Below, piece after piece: positions 32,951 to 41,092 of a stretch of 41,629 bases of DNA; the first letter of the stretch is position 1; each line of letters starts with the position of its first letter. Both the position numbers and the translations under genes were made by a program. This DNA is from Oleiharenicola sp. (GTDB lineage Bacteria > Verrucomicrobiota > Verrucomicrobiia > Opitutales > Opitutaceae): contig JANYDW010000034.1 in the NCBI GenBank assembly GCA_025363455.1, positions 1 through 41,629 on the forward strand. Direction: 5' to 3'. The notes beneath the pieces were generated by a model. It did not search any database. It had not been told where the DNA came from and saw only the letters and a program-made list of their open reading frames with translations.

Positions 32951-35083
32951 TTAATTACCGAATCCCGCCTCGGTGTTCTGTCCCGGCACGTTCGCCCTGA
33001 CTGAGTTGGGCTTCCAGTTTCGGGCGAGCTCAAGATCACCCGCGACCTTGCTGGTAAGCTCCGTAATATTCACGTAGCCCGCCCGACCGTAAAGCGCGGG
33101 GAAATACTGGCCGTCCCGCACCGCGGCGTAATGCTTCCATGCGTCGAGCGCGGTCTCGAGGTGTCGCACGGCCGAACGTTGCTCGTCGGGATTGTGGCTC
33201 AGGTCGTAAAGCCCGAGGTCACAGGCGGCGCGGATCTTCTCCGCGTAGGAGAGCGCGAGCCAACCCAGTGCCTCACAGTCGACGAGCGTTTTTCGAAACT
33301 CGGTGGCATGGGCGCCCGCGGTCAGGGGGCGCAGGACGGAGACCGATTGCAGCGCGTCGTGACCCGCGCCCTCCAGCGCATCCGCGATCTGGAGCGGAGT
33401 CGTTCCATTCATGGGGCGCTTGGCGATGAGATTCGCCCGCCACTGGCGGATGTTGAGCACATTGGCGCCGGGCATCGACTCGCCTTCCGCAAAGTCGAGG
33501 ACGGTGAGGTAGCCCTTGTTGTCGCGGCCCCGCACCGAGCCTTCGGGAAACCATTTGATGTCGATGTCGCCCCAAAAAAAGCGGGTGACCAGCGGCATCG
33601 TCTGCGACGCCGCCTGGAGAGCGCGATAGACTTCGTGGGCCATCACCCCGGGAAAACGCGCGGCGAGCACGCGCTCGAAGTGAGCGTCGGAGAGAGTGGG
33701 GTCGTAGCTCAGCCGGCCCAGCAGCATGAAACTGTACCACTGTTTCTCAATGACGAGTTGGCGCGGGCCGGGCTCCGGATCGCGGTCAAGGAAATCGCGA
33801 CCCGGGCAGTAGCCGTCGGAACCCATGTAGAATCCCCCGAGCTGGCTGGCCGGCGGCATGTTCACCACGTAATCGCGCAGGTAATCCGGATCGCCGAACC
33901 GGAAGGTATAGATGTCGTCGTTGCGCACCGTCAGCCACATCTTCGAGGTGGGCGGGAGCAGCGCGAGGGCGGGCTTCACCATCGGCGGGTTGGTGATCGA
34001 GTACATGTGCGCGATCGAATATTTGAAACTGAAGTCGAACGGGCCGGGGAAGTCCTTCCAGTGCTTCGTAATCGCGCCAAAGCCGGTCTGGTGAAAGCGA
34101 TGGATCAGGCGGAACGGCCGTTGCGGTTTCGCTCCCACGGCGTCGCGCACCCCTTCGCCATAGGTGGCCCAGAGCCAGTTCTCCTTGGCTTCGTCGGTGG
34201 CGTCGGGCATGTGTTCGCCCGCCGTGATGCCCAGGCCGGCGAGCAGCGGGTAGGTCTTGACCAGCTCCCGCACCGAAGCGCGGGTGTAGGCGATGGTGGC
34301 CGGGTTGTCCATCGTGTCGGTGATGCCGTATTTGCCCGTCGCCCCCGAGGTAAAGACATTCCAAGTGAAGAGATAAACGCCGATCCCGCGCGCCTGCGCG
34401 TAGCTCATCACCTCGCGCCAGAACGCGATCTTTTCATCGATGGAAATCTTTTTGACGAGCTCCCCCTGCTGGTAGTGCCCATCGGCCTCGGGTTTGCCCT
34501 GCCAGACATCATCCAGCGCGACGTCGGGAAACTCCGGCACCTTCACCAGCGAGGGAAAGGGATGCAGGCTCCAAAGCGAAAGCACATTGTAGCGGTCGCG
34601 CGCCATTTCATCGAGGAATCCGTGCCAGAAATCCATGGACCACATCTCGGGGATGTTGGCCTGCGAAGCCGTCGCCCGATCGGAGTAGGTCGGCGTCCGG
34701 AAATCGAGTGGGAGATTGAACTTGAGGCCGCGGTTGATGATATGCGGGGCATGAACGCGCGAGTCGGAGGCGAGCGCGTCGAGCGTGCCGAGGCGCAGGC
34801 TTTCGGCCACGTCCAGTCCGCCATACATCGCGCCCGCGGCGTCTCCGGCGGTCACCTTGATCGCCCCGTCCACCGCCCGATTCACGCGATAAGCCTGCTC
34901 GCCCAACGCGTGGTCCACCGCGAAGGTCACCTGGGGTGGGGTGACGCCCATGGATTTCGCCGCCGCGCGAATTTCCTGTTCCGCAAATTCCAAGGGCGCG
35001 GCTTGGACCGCACCTCCCGCCAGCAACGACGCGAGAAAAACCGTGGACAGGATGCGGCGCATTTTCAATGGACGGGATGACAT
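32951..35083 (-). CDS. Secreted glycosidase-like protein with alpha-glucuronidase/GH20-type N-domain
   Basis: 710 residues from the ATG at 35083 (or 703 from 35062); the signal peptide is RRILSTVFLASLLAGGAVQA. The first 120 residues resemble the small domain that precedes the barrel in GH67 and GH20 (AYRVNRAVDGAIKVTAGDAA, then GAMYGGLDVAESL). A TIM-barrel-like part begins with RGLKFNLPLDFRTPTYSD, then FWHGFLDEMARDRYNVLSLW, AQARGIGVYLFTWN, LLAGLGITAGEHMP and FDFSFKYSIAHMYS. I could not place the catalytic acids with certainty. This kind of protein is annotated in many polysaccharide-degrading bacteria but, to my knowledge, poorly characterised. Probably acts on uronic-acid-containing glycans; first gene of a unit with the PQQ dehydrogenase. 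Confidence 0.7.
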   Translation of the reverse strand: MSSRPLKMRRILSTVFLASLLAGGAVQAAPLEFAEQEIRAAAKSMGVTPPQVTFAVDHALGEQAYRVNRAVDGAIKVTAGDAAGAMYGGLDVAESLRLGTLDALASDSRVHAPHIINRGLKFNLPLDFRTPTYSDRATASQANIPEMWSMDFWHGFLDEMARDRYNVLSLWSLHPFPSLVKVPEFPDVALDDVWQGKPEADGHYQQGELVKKISIDEKIAFWREVMSYAQARGIGVYLFTWNVFTSGATGKYGITDTMDNPATIAYTRASVRELVKTYPLLAGLGITAGEHMPDATDEAKENWLWATYGEGVRDAVGAKPQRPFRLIHRFHQTGFGAITKHWKDFPGPFDFSFKYSIAHMYSITNPPMVKPALALLPPTSKMWLTVRNDDIYTFRFGDPDYLRDYVVNMPPASQLGGFYMGSDGYCPGRDFLDRDPEPGPRQLVIEKQWYSFMLLGRLSYDPTLSDAHFERVLAARFPGVMAHEVYRALQAASQTMPLVTRFFWGDIDIKWFPEGSVRGRDNKGYLTVLDFAEGESMPGANVLNIRQWRANLIAKRPMNGTTPLQIADALEGAGHDALQSVSVLRPLTAGAHATEFRKTLVDCEALGWLALSYAEKIRAACDLGLYDLSHNPDEQRSAVRHLETALDAWKHYAAVRDGQYFPALYGRAGYVNITELTSKVAGDLELARNWKPNSVRANVPGQNTEAGFGN

Positions 35084-35389
35084 GGCCGACCGATTTGTAG
35101 CCGGCCGGGATGCCTCTGGGAAGAACGAAAGGCTGCGGCATCCAGCCGCCCGGTTCGCCACTCGGTCAAGCGCCAAGACCCGACATACTTGAATCGATCC
35201 GAGGCAGCCCTCACCAGACGTCCACGGATCGATTCGTGCCGGACAGATCCACCCGACCATGTCTTCGAATGTCGTGCCCGCGATTTCCGTCCGGCATTTC
35301 CCATGAAATTCTACTGGCGGAATTCATGGGCGTAGACATCCATGTGGGGGCCCCCGTTTTGCAGTTAGAAGCTTCTTAGCCCCTTCCCC
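35084..35389. other. Divergent regulatory gap with a hairpin
   Basis: 306 bp between the divergent glycosidase-like and Gfo/Idh/MocA genes. It contains a hairpin at 35300-35330 (CCCATGAA and TTCATGGG form a perfect 8-bp stem, extended by ATTC/GAAT). The symmetric sequence lies 59 bp before the oxidoreductase start and might be an operator. No gene or other repeat was recognised. Confidence 0.5.
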
Positions 35390-36766
35390 ATGAAACGATC
35401 CATCCCACGCCGTGATTTCATCAAAGGCTCCGCCCTGTTTGCGGCCGGTCTCGCCCTCCCGGGGCTGACCTCCTTGCGCGCGGCGTCCACCCGTGCGCCG
35501 CGGCGGCCCGGACCCACGAGCCGCCTCCAGGTCGGCCTGGTCGGTTTCGGCACGATTGCCCACGCCACGACCCCGAATTTCCTCAGCGACCCCCGGGTGC
35601 AGATCGTCGCCGTGGCCGACCCGGTGTCCGAACTCCCCAATTATGGTTATGCCGGCGAGTACACCGGCGGACGCCTGAAGGGGAAGCGGTTGGTGGAGGA
35701 GTTTTATGCCCAGGACGCCAAGGGTGGTTACACCGGGTGCAAGGTTTATGAGGATTTCCGGGACATGTTTGCGAAAGAGGATCTCGATGCGGTCGTGATC
35801 AACACACCCGACCACTGGCACTGCGCGGTGGCGGTGCACGCCGCGCAGCACGGTTTCCATGTTTATGGACAAAAACCGCTGGCGCTGACCATCGGCGAGG
35901 GCCGCCGCATCGCCGACGTGGTGAAAAAGCACGGGATCGTGTGGCAAACCGGCAGCCAGCAGCGCAGCACCGAGTATTTCCGCATGGCCTGCGAGTTTGT
36001 CCGCAACGGCCGCCTCGGCCAGGTCAAGAACATCAAGGTCGAGTTGCCCGGCGGCCACAAGAACTGGTCAAGACTGGCCGACCGGAAACAGCCGGAAAAG
36101 CCGCCGCAGGAATTGAACTTCGACCTCTGGCTCGGGCCCGCGCCCGAGCGGGCCTATACGCCGGCTCTGCAGCAGCTGAACTGGCGACACAACTACGACT
36201 TCTCCGGCGGCATGATCACCGACTGGGGTGCGCACCATCTCGACATCGTGCAGTGGGCACTCGGCATGGATGGCAACGGCCCATCACGCGTTGAAATTCG
36301 CAAGGTCACCCTGCCACCCGCGACCGACCTGTACAACACGGCCACGGACTTCGATTTCGACGTGATCTACGCCAGCGGCGTGCGGGTCAACGTCAGCAAC
36401 AACGCCGCCGGCACCAACGGCATCACTTTCGAGGGCGAGGGTGGCCGCTCGCTGTTCGTGAACCGCGACAAGATCGAGACCACGCCGAAGGAACTGATCC
36501 GCGAGAAGATCAAACCCGGCGAGATCAAACTCTTCGAGAGTCGACTCCATGAGCGCAATTTCGCGGATGCCATCTATAACGGGACCGAGCCGATCACCCC
36601 GATCGAGGTTGGGCACCGGTCGATCACGATCGCGCATCTGGCCAATATTGCGATCCGGCTCGGGCGCACATCGGTCGACTGGAATCCGGCGACGGAACGA
36701 TTCACCAACGACGACAAGGCGAATGCCATGCTCCACCGCCCGATGCGCTCAGACTATGCGGTGTGA
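35390..36766 (+). CDS. Tat-exported Gfo/Idh/MocA family oxidoreductase
   Basis: 458 residues. The N-terminus MKRSIPRRDFIKGSALFAAG is a twin-arginine signal (RRDFIK at 7-12), so the enzyme is folded with its cofactor before export. The NAD(P)-binding strand reads QVGLVGFGTIAHATT; NTPDHWHCAVAVHA follows. The catalytic lysine motif is QKP at 161-163 where EKP is more usual. The C-terminal domain has GGMITDWGAHHLDIVQWALG. Relatives oxidise or epimerise sugars, inositols or cleave glycosides with tightly bound cofactor. It is divergent to the glycosidase-like and PQQ dehydrogenase genes and likely acts on the same periplasmic sugars. Confidence 0.92.
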   Translation: MKRSIPRRDFIKGSALFAAGLALPGLTSLRAASTRAPRRPGPTSRLQVGLVGFGTIAHATTPNFLSDPRVQIVAVADPVSELPNYGYAGEYTGGRLKGKRLVEEFYAQDAKGGYTGCKVYEDFRDMFAKEDLDAVVINTPDHWHCAVAVHAAQHGFHVYGQKPLALTIGEGRRIADVVKKHGIVWQTGSQQRSTEYFRMACEFVRNGRLGQVKNIKVELPGGHKNWSRLADRKQPEKPPQELNFDLWLGPAPERAYTPALQQLNWRHNYDFSGGMITDWGAHHLDIVQWALGMDGNGPSRVEIRKVTLPPATDLYNTATDFDFDVIYASGVRVNVSNNAAGTNGITFEGEGGRSLFVNRDKIETTPKELIREKIKPGEIKLFESRLHERNFADAIYNGTEPITPIEVGHRSITIAHLANIAIRLGRTSVDWNPATERFTNDDKANAMLHRPMRSDYAV

Positions 36767-36785
36767 CAGGCCTCCCCTTGTTTTC

Positions 36786-36864
36786 TGTAGGAGCCTGCTT
36801 GCAGGCGATGCGGAACGCCCACTAACGGACCAAACAGCGAGTCGCCTGCAAGCAGGCTCCTACA
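36786..36864. repeat. GTAGGAGC-family palindromic element (copy 2)
   Basis: TGTAGGAGCCTGCTTGCAGG and its mirror CCTGCAAGCAGGCTCCTACA close a 79-bp element, the best-paired copy: the outer 20 bases pair perfectly. It lies between the oxidoreductase and the following two-gene unit. Confidence 0.88.
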
Positions 36865-36961
36865 TTCCGACCAAGCTAGAGCAGATTTATCCGCTTGCGG
36901 CGCCAAAGGTGACCAGGACGCTGGGGCCAATAGACCCAAGGGGATAAACCGAGAGTCTGCC

Positions 36962-37306
36962 ATGGGATTGAAGATCAAGTGGAACGATGACCGGGTGCGC
37001 GGGGCCATAACGGCGATCCTCCTCATTGGCCGGGAGCGCCTGCACCGCGGCGAAACCGAGGATCTGGTCAAGGCATCCCTGCACGAGTACCGCGCCGATC
37101 CTGTGGGCTACAAAGCAAACAAGGCGGTCTGGGCGGATGCCCGGGAACTCGGCCCACTGACAAAACCCGCGCACGTGGCCTATTATCGAAATCTGCTTCA
37201 GGCCACTGACGCATTGCTGAAGAAAATTGAGCAGAACAAACGTCAGTCGAACAGTCTGCTCGAGCTCGACAACTACCTCGTCGCCAGCCTGCAGGACGTG
37301 CGATGA
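36962..37306 (+). CDS. Unknown protein coupled to TapT
   Basis: 114 residues, charged and helical, without signal peptide or cysteine. I do not recognise the family. Readable parts are KIKWNDDRVRGAITAILLIG, then ERLHRGETEDLVKASLHEYR and LLKKIEQNKRQSNSLLELD. Its stop codon overlaps the next start (ATGA at 37303-37306), so the two proteins are made from one message in a coupled way. An RNA-related or accessory role to the tRNA modification enzyme is a reasonable guess, no more. Confidence 0.7.
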   Translation: MGLKIKWNDDRVRGAITAILLIGRERLHRGETEDLVKASLHEYRADPVGYKANKAVWADARELGPLTKPAHVAYYRNLLQATDALLKKIEQNKRQSNSLLELDNYLVASLQDVR

Positions 37307-38052
37307 GGACCATGTGCTACAAATGCTATTGGCCGGCGCCGCTGTGCTGGTGCGGGTCAATCACGCCCATGCCGACGCGGACGAAGTTCGTGATCCTGAT
37401 GCATCCGTATGAATTCAAACGAATCAAGGCCAACACCGGACGCCTGACGCACCTTTGCCTGGCCGACAGCGAACTGCACATCGGCATCGAGTTTGACGGC
37501 CACGAGGCTGTGCAGGCCCTGATCACCGACCCGCAAAACTATCCCGTGCTGCTTTACCCGGGCCGGGACTCGCTGGATCTGTCGGCGCTGCAGAAAAACG
37601 ACCCGCAACTCTCAGCCCTCAACTCTCAACTTGCGCAGCGGCGCCTGGTGGTTTTCCTCCTCGACGCCACCTGGCGGCTCGTCCGCCCGATGTTGCGCCT
37701 GAGCCCGAGTCTGCAGCGGCTGCCTCGCATCATGTTCTCGAATGCGGCGCCCAGCCGGTATCTTATCAAGCGTCAGCCCGAACCCGGCTGTCTCTCGACG
37801 CTGGAGGCCGTGCACGAATTGCTCCTGGCGCTCGACCGTTCCGGGCTCGATCGCTACACGCTTCCCGACCAGTTGCTCGGGTTGTTCGCGCGCATGCAGG
37901 AAGTGCAGATCAACAAGACCGCCGAGAATCGCCGCCTCGGAATCAGTCGCTACGATCGTCGGGCCCGTAGTGAAACGAAAACGCCCAAACCGCCACCCTT
38001 GCCGAAGCGACGGAGGATTTTTCCGGTGGGGCCGGCGCGCCCGGTTCGCTAG
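37303..38052 (+). CDS. tapT: tRNA-uridine aminocarboxypropyltransferase (DTW domain)
   Basis: 249 residues. Four cysteines near the N-terminus (Cys5, Cys8, Cys15, Cys17 in MCYKCYWPAPLCWC) form the zinc site typical of the family. HPYEFKRIKANTGRL and the DTW-type motif LLDATWR (Asp121, Ala, Thr, Trp124) follow, with an SRYLIKRQPEPGCLSTLEAVHELL block near the middle, read in two parts. TapT moves the acp group from S-adenosylmethionine to U47 of tRNA. The C-terminus is basic (KTPKPPPLPKRRR). Overlaps the preceding unknown gene by 4 bp. Confidence 0.85.
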   Translation: MRTMCYKCYWPAPLCWCGSITPMPTRTKFVILMHPYEFKRIKANTGRLTHLCLADSELHIGIEFDGHEAVQALITDPQNYPVLLYPGRDSLDLSALQKNDPQLSALNSQLAQRRLVVFLLDATWRLVRPMLRLSPSLQRLPRIMFSNAAPSRYLIKRQPEPGCLSTLEAVHELLLALDRSGLDRYTLPDQLLGLFARMQEVQINKTAENRRLGISRYDRRARSETKTPKPPPLPKRRRIFPVGPARPVR

Positions 38053-38081
38053 TATCCTGTCAGGTAAGTTCGTTTCAAACG

Positions 38082-38158
38082 GTAGGAGCCCGTTTACAGG
38101 CGATTTGAGGTTCGAGCCGACAGACAGCGTTTTGTATCGCTTGTAAACAAGCTCCTAC
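38082..38158. repeat. GTAGGAGC-family palindromic element (copy 3)
   Basis: GTAGGAGCCCGTTTACAGGC and CTTGTAAACAAGCTCCTAC enclose a 77-bp unit. Close to copy 1: they also share the right half (ATCGCTTGTAAACAAGCTCC). One arm position differs from perfect pairing. Between tapT and the convergent SGNH gene. Confidence 0.85.
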
Positions 38159-38197
38159 AGTCGGCCAGGGTCGGGCTATGCCCCTGACCGAGGCATC

Positions 38198-39193
38198 TCA
38201 CTTCAGCAGCTCGGTCAGCTTGTCGTTCACCGCAGCCCCCCAGATTTCGTAGCCCTTCGCGTTCGGGTGCAGCTTGTCGGGCATGACGTCGGAGGGCAAC
38301 GTGCCGTCGGCGGCGAGGAACTTGTCGCCGATATCCAGGTAAAACAGATTTTTGCCGTCGTGGAGTTTCGCCAGGATAGGATTGGCGCCGAGCACGGTGT
38401 TGCGGAGTGCCTCACCAGGATTCGCCCGGGGGAAGATCGCGAGCAGGAGGATCTTCGCTTCCGGGAAACGCGTACGCAGATCCAGCACAATCGCTCCCAC
38501 GCCCTCGGCGATTTCCGCCGACGAGGATGACGGACTATTGTTGGTACCGATCATCAGCATGATGGCCTTGGGGTGGTAGCCCACACCCTCGCCGTCACGG
38601 AGCCGATAGAGCACGCCCTGCACGGTGTCGCCGCCGATGCCGAAATTGGCAGTCTTGAGGTTGCCATAGTATTTTTCGAAGACGGCCTTGCCACCGGTGC
38701 GCCACCCATCGGTGATCGAGTCGCCCATGAACATGAGGTCGATGGCGCCCTCCTGGATGCGCGCGACATTGTTCGCGTGTTTCTGGCGGTACCCGGGGGC
38801 GAGGCCCGGAACGAGCAGGGGGTTCACCCGCGGCGGACGGACGGCGACCAGGTCGGGATACTTGGTTGTGACGGTCTTGGTTGCGGGGTCGACCTGGGCG
38901 AGGAACCGGTCGAGAGCATTTTTTGCAATTGCGACCTCGTCTGCCGACGGACGAGCGATGGCCACCGCCGCCGGTACCGGGGCGGGGAACAGGGCTGCCG
39001 CAGGCAGGGGGGGCAGGAAGGCGGGTGGAGGGGGTGGCTCCAGAGAGACCACAGGCGCGGGAGCCGGGGCGGGCGTGGGTGCCACAGTGGCGGCAGGGCT
39101 GGGGTCGGCCGCGAAGCTGAACGAGGCGGGCAGCGCAAACAGACACAGGGTGAGAACGGCAGTGAGCCGGCGGGTGGCAAGGGGTAGATTCAC
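38198..39193 (-). CDS. Exported SGNH/GDSL hydrolase
   Basis: 331 residues. Signal peptide (LTAVLTLCLFALPASFSFA), then a long Pro/Ala-rich linker (about 30-75) and a catalytic domain. Block I is FMGDSITDG with nucleophile Ser159, block II has GIGGDTVQG, block III GTNN, and block V DKLHPNAKGY with the Asp-x2-His pair. All four SGNH residues are present. It resembles the platelet-activating-factor-acetylhydrolase-like or carbohydrate-esterase branch, so it probably deacetylates a glycan or lipid outside the cytoplasm. The linker suggests it reaches away from the membrane or is flexible; no anchor is visible. Confidence 0.92.
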   Translation of the reverse strand: MNLPLATRRLTAVLTLCLFALPASFSFAADPSPAATVAPTPAPAPAPVVSLEPPPPPAFLPPLPAAALFPAPVPAAVAIARPSADEVAIAKNALDRFLAQVDPATKTVTTKYPDLVAVRPPRVNPLLVPGLAPGYRQKHANNVARIQEGAIDLMFMGDSITDGWRTGGKAVFEKYYGNLKTANFGIGGDTVQGVLYRLRDGEGVGYHPKAIMLMIGTNNSPSSSSAEIAEGVGAIVLDLRTRFPEAKILLLAIFPRANPGEALRNTVLGANPILAKLHDGKNLFYLDIGDKFLAADGTLPSDVMPDKLHPNAKGYEIWGAAVNDKLTELLK

Positions 39194-39475
39194 GGAAACT
39201 TTTTCCCCTGAGATGGCCCGGCCGGCAAGGAAAAGCGTCCGGAATTTCCGGCAAGGCTGAAGTGCTACACGTCAGGGCATTTTAATTAAATTCGGAGCCG
39301 GTTCAGCACCGGATTTTTTGCCGCAAAAGAACACAGGGAGCACAAAGACAATCCATTCAGCGATTCTTTGCGATCTATGCGTTCTCTCGCGGCTACACTT
39401 CAGGTTAAACCGTTCTAAGGATTGGTGGCATATTTGTTTGCCCAATCCCCCGCGCCGGATAATCAGAAGAACCCC
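39194..39475. other. Intergenic region with degenerate repeats
   Basis: Gap between divergent SGNH and CBM-like genes. It holds a weak hairpin followed by T residues (CCGGT/ACCGG then ATTTTTT, 39298-39319) and the inverted repeat at 39321-39392. No gene seen. Confidence 0.5.
39321..39392. repeat. Degenerate GCACAAAGA-type inverted repeat
   Basis: CCGCAAAAGAACACAGGGAG with CACAAAGA (39321-39348) and the reverse complement of 39365-39392 (CCGCGAGAGAACGCATAGAT, CGCAAAG) agree at about 20 of 28 positions. A sequence of the same kind is near 4560-4590. Built of short repeated words, like the CGCTAAT family. Confidence 0.6.
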
Positions 39476-40003
39476 ATGAAAACCCTATCCATCCTCGTCT
39501 TGGCCGGAGTACTGGCCATTCCCGCTCTCGCCGCCGATGCCCCCGCCAAAGCCGCAGCCCCGGCCGCAAAGAAACCCGCCACGTCAAACCCGGCCATGTC
39601 GGTGACGGAAGCCAAGATCACCGCGCCATTCGTGCTGAAGGACGGAGCGATTTCCCAGCCGGCGACAACCGAAGTGGGCGCCGGTGGGCGTGCGGTATTC
39701 ACCTTCAAGGTCGCCACGGCAGGTGAATATGTCGTGGTCGGGGTGGTCAACGCAGCGGACGACGATTCGAATTCGTTCTACCTGAACATTGACGCCGAGC
39801 CGACGGACCCGCTGATGATCTGGGACCTGGAGGTGACGAGCGGTTTTGAGGAGCGAACCAGCAACTGGCGCGGGAGCGGCGGGGCCGGAAGCGACGAGTT
39901 CGACCCGAAGACCTTCAAGCTCACGGCCGGTGAGCACAAACTCATCATCGGTGGCCGTGAGCCGGCGTCCCTGAAAAGCATCACGATCCGTCCGGCCAAG
40001 TGA
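39476..40003 (+). CDS. Small secreted CBM-like protein
   Basis: 175 residues from the ATG at 39476. The signal peptide (MKTLSILVLAGVLAIPALA) and an Ala/Lys/Pro linker are followed by a beta-sandwich of about 130 residues. Landmarks are RAVFTFKVATAGEYVVVGVVNA, DDDSNSFYLNIDAEP, DPLMIWDLEVTSGFEERTSNWRG (in two pieces) and GEHKLIIGGREPASLKSITI. This order of strands is that of carbohydrate-binding modules such as families 6 and 35 or malectin. Sugar binding is therefore likely but the ligand is unknown, and there is no catalytic part. It is divergent from the SGNH hydrolase and may share its substrate. Confidence 0.75.
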   Translation: MKTLSILVLAGVLAIPALAADAPAKAAAPAAKKPATSNPAMSVTEAKITAPFVLKDGAISQPATTEVGAGGRAVFTFKVATAGEYVVVGVVNAADDDSNSFYLNIDAEPTDPLMIWDLEVTSGFEERTSNWRGSGGAGSDEFDPKTFKLTAGEHKLIIGGREPASLKSITIRPAK

Positions 40004-40081
40004 TGTGACCGGGCGCGCCGCCTGATCGCGGGCCGCGCCCACATGCCAGCCTCAACCGGAGCCCAACCTCAGACCGGAATT

Positions 40082-40114
40082 TTTATCCGCTAATCTGCGC
40101 TAATTGGCGCTAAT
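40082..40114. repeat. CGCTAAT period-10 repeat (single arm)
   Basis: TTTATCCGCTAATCTGCGCT and AATTGGCGCTAAT: three CGCTAAT words at 10-base steps. Matches the right arm of the 5043-5149 element at 30 of 33 positions. No partner arm is found nearby. Confidence 0.75.
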
Positions 40115-40198
40115 GTCGTTCGACTATCGGCCAGCAAAACCCTCGCGCATGGGGAGATCCTTCGGGCCGCTAAAGATGCCGAGCAAATCCGGGGAGAA

Positions 40199-40657
40199 CT
40201 ACCTCTTCTTGCGGCGTTTGGCGGTCTTACGACGTGTGGGCTGTCCCTTGGGACGCGACGCATAGGCTTCTGGCCAGAGGGATTCCGGTTCCTCACTCAC
40301 GAGGTAGTTCAACCTTCCCTTGGCGGTGATCCGGTAAAGGGAAAGGGCATGGGCATGCGGCTTCCTGGGCTGCGGCTCCGAATCTAGGACGACTGCACAG
40401 AAATCCCACCATGGTTCCCCGGTACGTTTCACCAGTCTGCCTATCGCCCGCCAGTAGGCGTCTGTCACACCCACCAGCACAACCGGCTCCGTCACCTCGA
40501 GAAACATGCCCTGCTTAGTGTGCCGCGCCACGATGCGGCCGTTGCGCGGCGGCTGGCGTTTCCACAGGGTGTTTACCTTTCGAACGGCCGCCCGCGTGGC
40601 CGGGATCGGGACATGGAAGAAGCCGGTTTCCAGGGCGAGGTTGGTCTGGATTGGCAT
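40199..40657 (-). CDS. Basic protein of unknown function
   Basis: 152 residues, no signal peptide, no membrane segment. The core has a few clear strands and helices (GRIVARHTKQGMFLEVTEPVV, VTDAYWRAIGRLVKRTGEPWWDF, HAHALSLYRITAKGRL) and the last 20 residues are almost all Lys/Arg (TRRKTAKRRKKR). I do not recognise the family. The basic tail suggests binding to nucleic acid. It lies downstream of higBA on the same strand with a 25-bp gap, so it could be part of that unit, although toxin-antitoxin units usually have two genes. Confidence 0.7.
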   Translation of the reverse strand: MPIQTNLALETGFFHVPIPATRAAVRKVNTLWKRQPPRNGRIVARHTKQGMFLEVTEPVVLVGVTDAYWRAIGRLVKRTGEPWWDFCAVVLDSEPQPRKPHAHALSLYRITAKGRLNYLVSEEPESLWPEAYASRPKGQPTRRKTAKRRKKR

Positions 40658-40682
40658 GGTGAAATTGATCTGGTGATCAGGT

Positions 40683-41081
40683 CTAGGTCCGTTGCTTGCG
40701 GGTCTTGGAACTGCGGGTAAGGTAAGGGGCTTGAGATTCCTGCACGAGCACCTCGGCAGGGATCTGCAGGCCGCGATGGAGGGCGCGGATCATGCTCAGG
40801 CTGAGCGGGCGTTTGCGGTTCATCACCTCCGAGACCTTGCTCTTGCTTTGCATGAACGGCTCCAGGTCGACCGGGGCCAGACCGGCCTGCTCCATCCGGA
40901 AGCGGATTGCCTCGATGGGATCGGGCGCGGCGATGTGGAAGTGCTCCTCCTCATATTTCTCCACCAGCAGCGACCACAGCTCCAACTCGGCCTCGTCGGG
41001 GGGAGACTTGTCCATGAGCGACTCGACGTGGGCGAGAGCGGTTTGGTAGTCGCGTTCGGTCTTGATGACTTTGGGCTTCAT
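40683..41081 (-). CDS. higA: HigA-type antitoxin
   Basis: 132 residues in the arrangement of the E. coli HigA (YgjM) group: an N-terminal helical part with the acidic EKYEEEHFHIA block, and a C-terminal helix-turn-helix (RMEQAGLAPVDLEPFMQSKSKVSEVMNRKRPLS in sections, then MIRALHRGLQIPAEVLV). It binds and neutralises HigB and represses its own promoter; the palindrome at 41402-41418 is the likely operator. Starts 11 bp after the toxin gene, toxin first. Confidence 0.92.
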   Translation of the reverse strand: MKPKVIKTERDYQTALAHVESLMDKSPPDEAELELWSLLVEKYEEEHFHIAAPDPIEAIRFRMEQAGLAPVDLEPFMQSKSKVSEVMNRKRPLSLSMIRALHRGLQIPAEVLVQESQAPYLTRSSKTRKQRT

Positions 41082-41092
41082 GGCGGGGCGGG

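Noticed and set aside
33131..35080. A 649-codon plus-strand frame
   Set aside because: Antisense shadow of the glycosidase-like gene, which has a signal peptide and family landmarks; the shadow has neither.
39298..39319. Intrinsic terminator on the plus strand
   Set aside because: Stem is only 5 bp and no plus-strand gene ends upstream of it.
5043..40114. CRISPR array
   Set aside because: The repeats are palindromic single units in separate gaps, not direct repeats with uniform spacers, and no cas genes are present.
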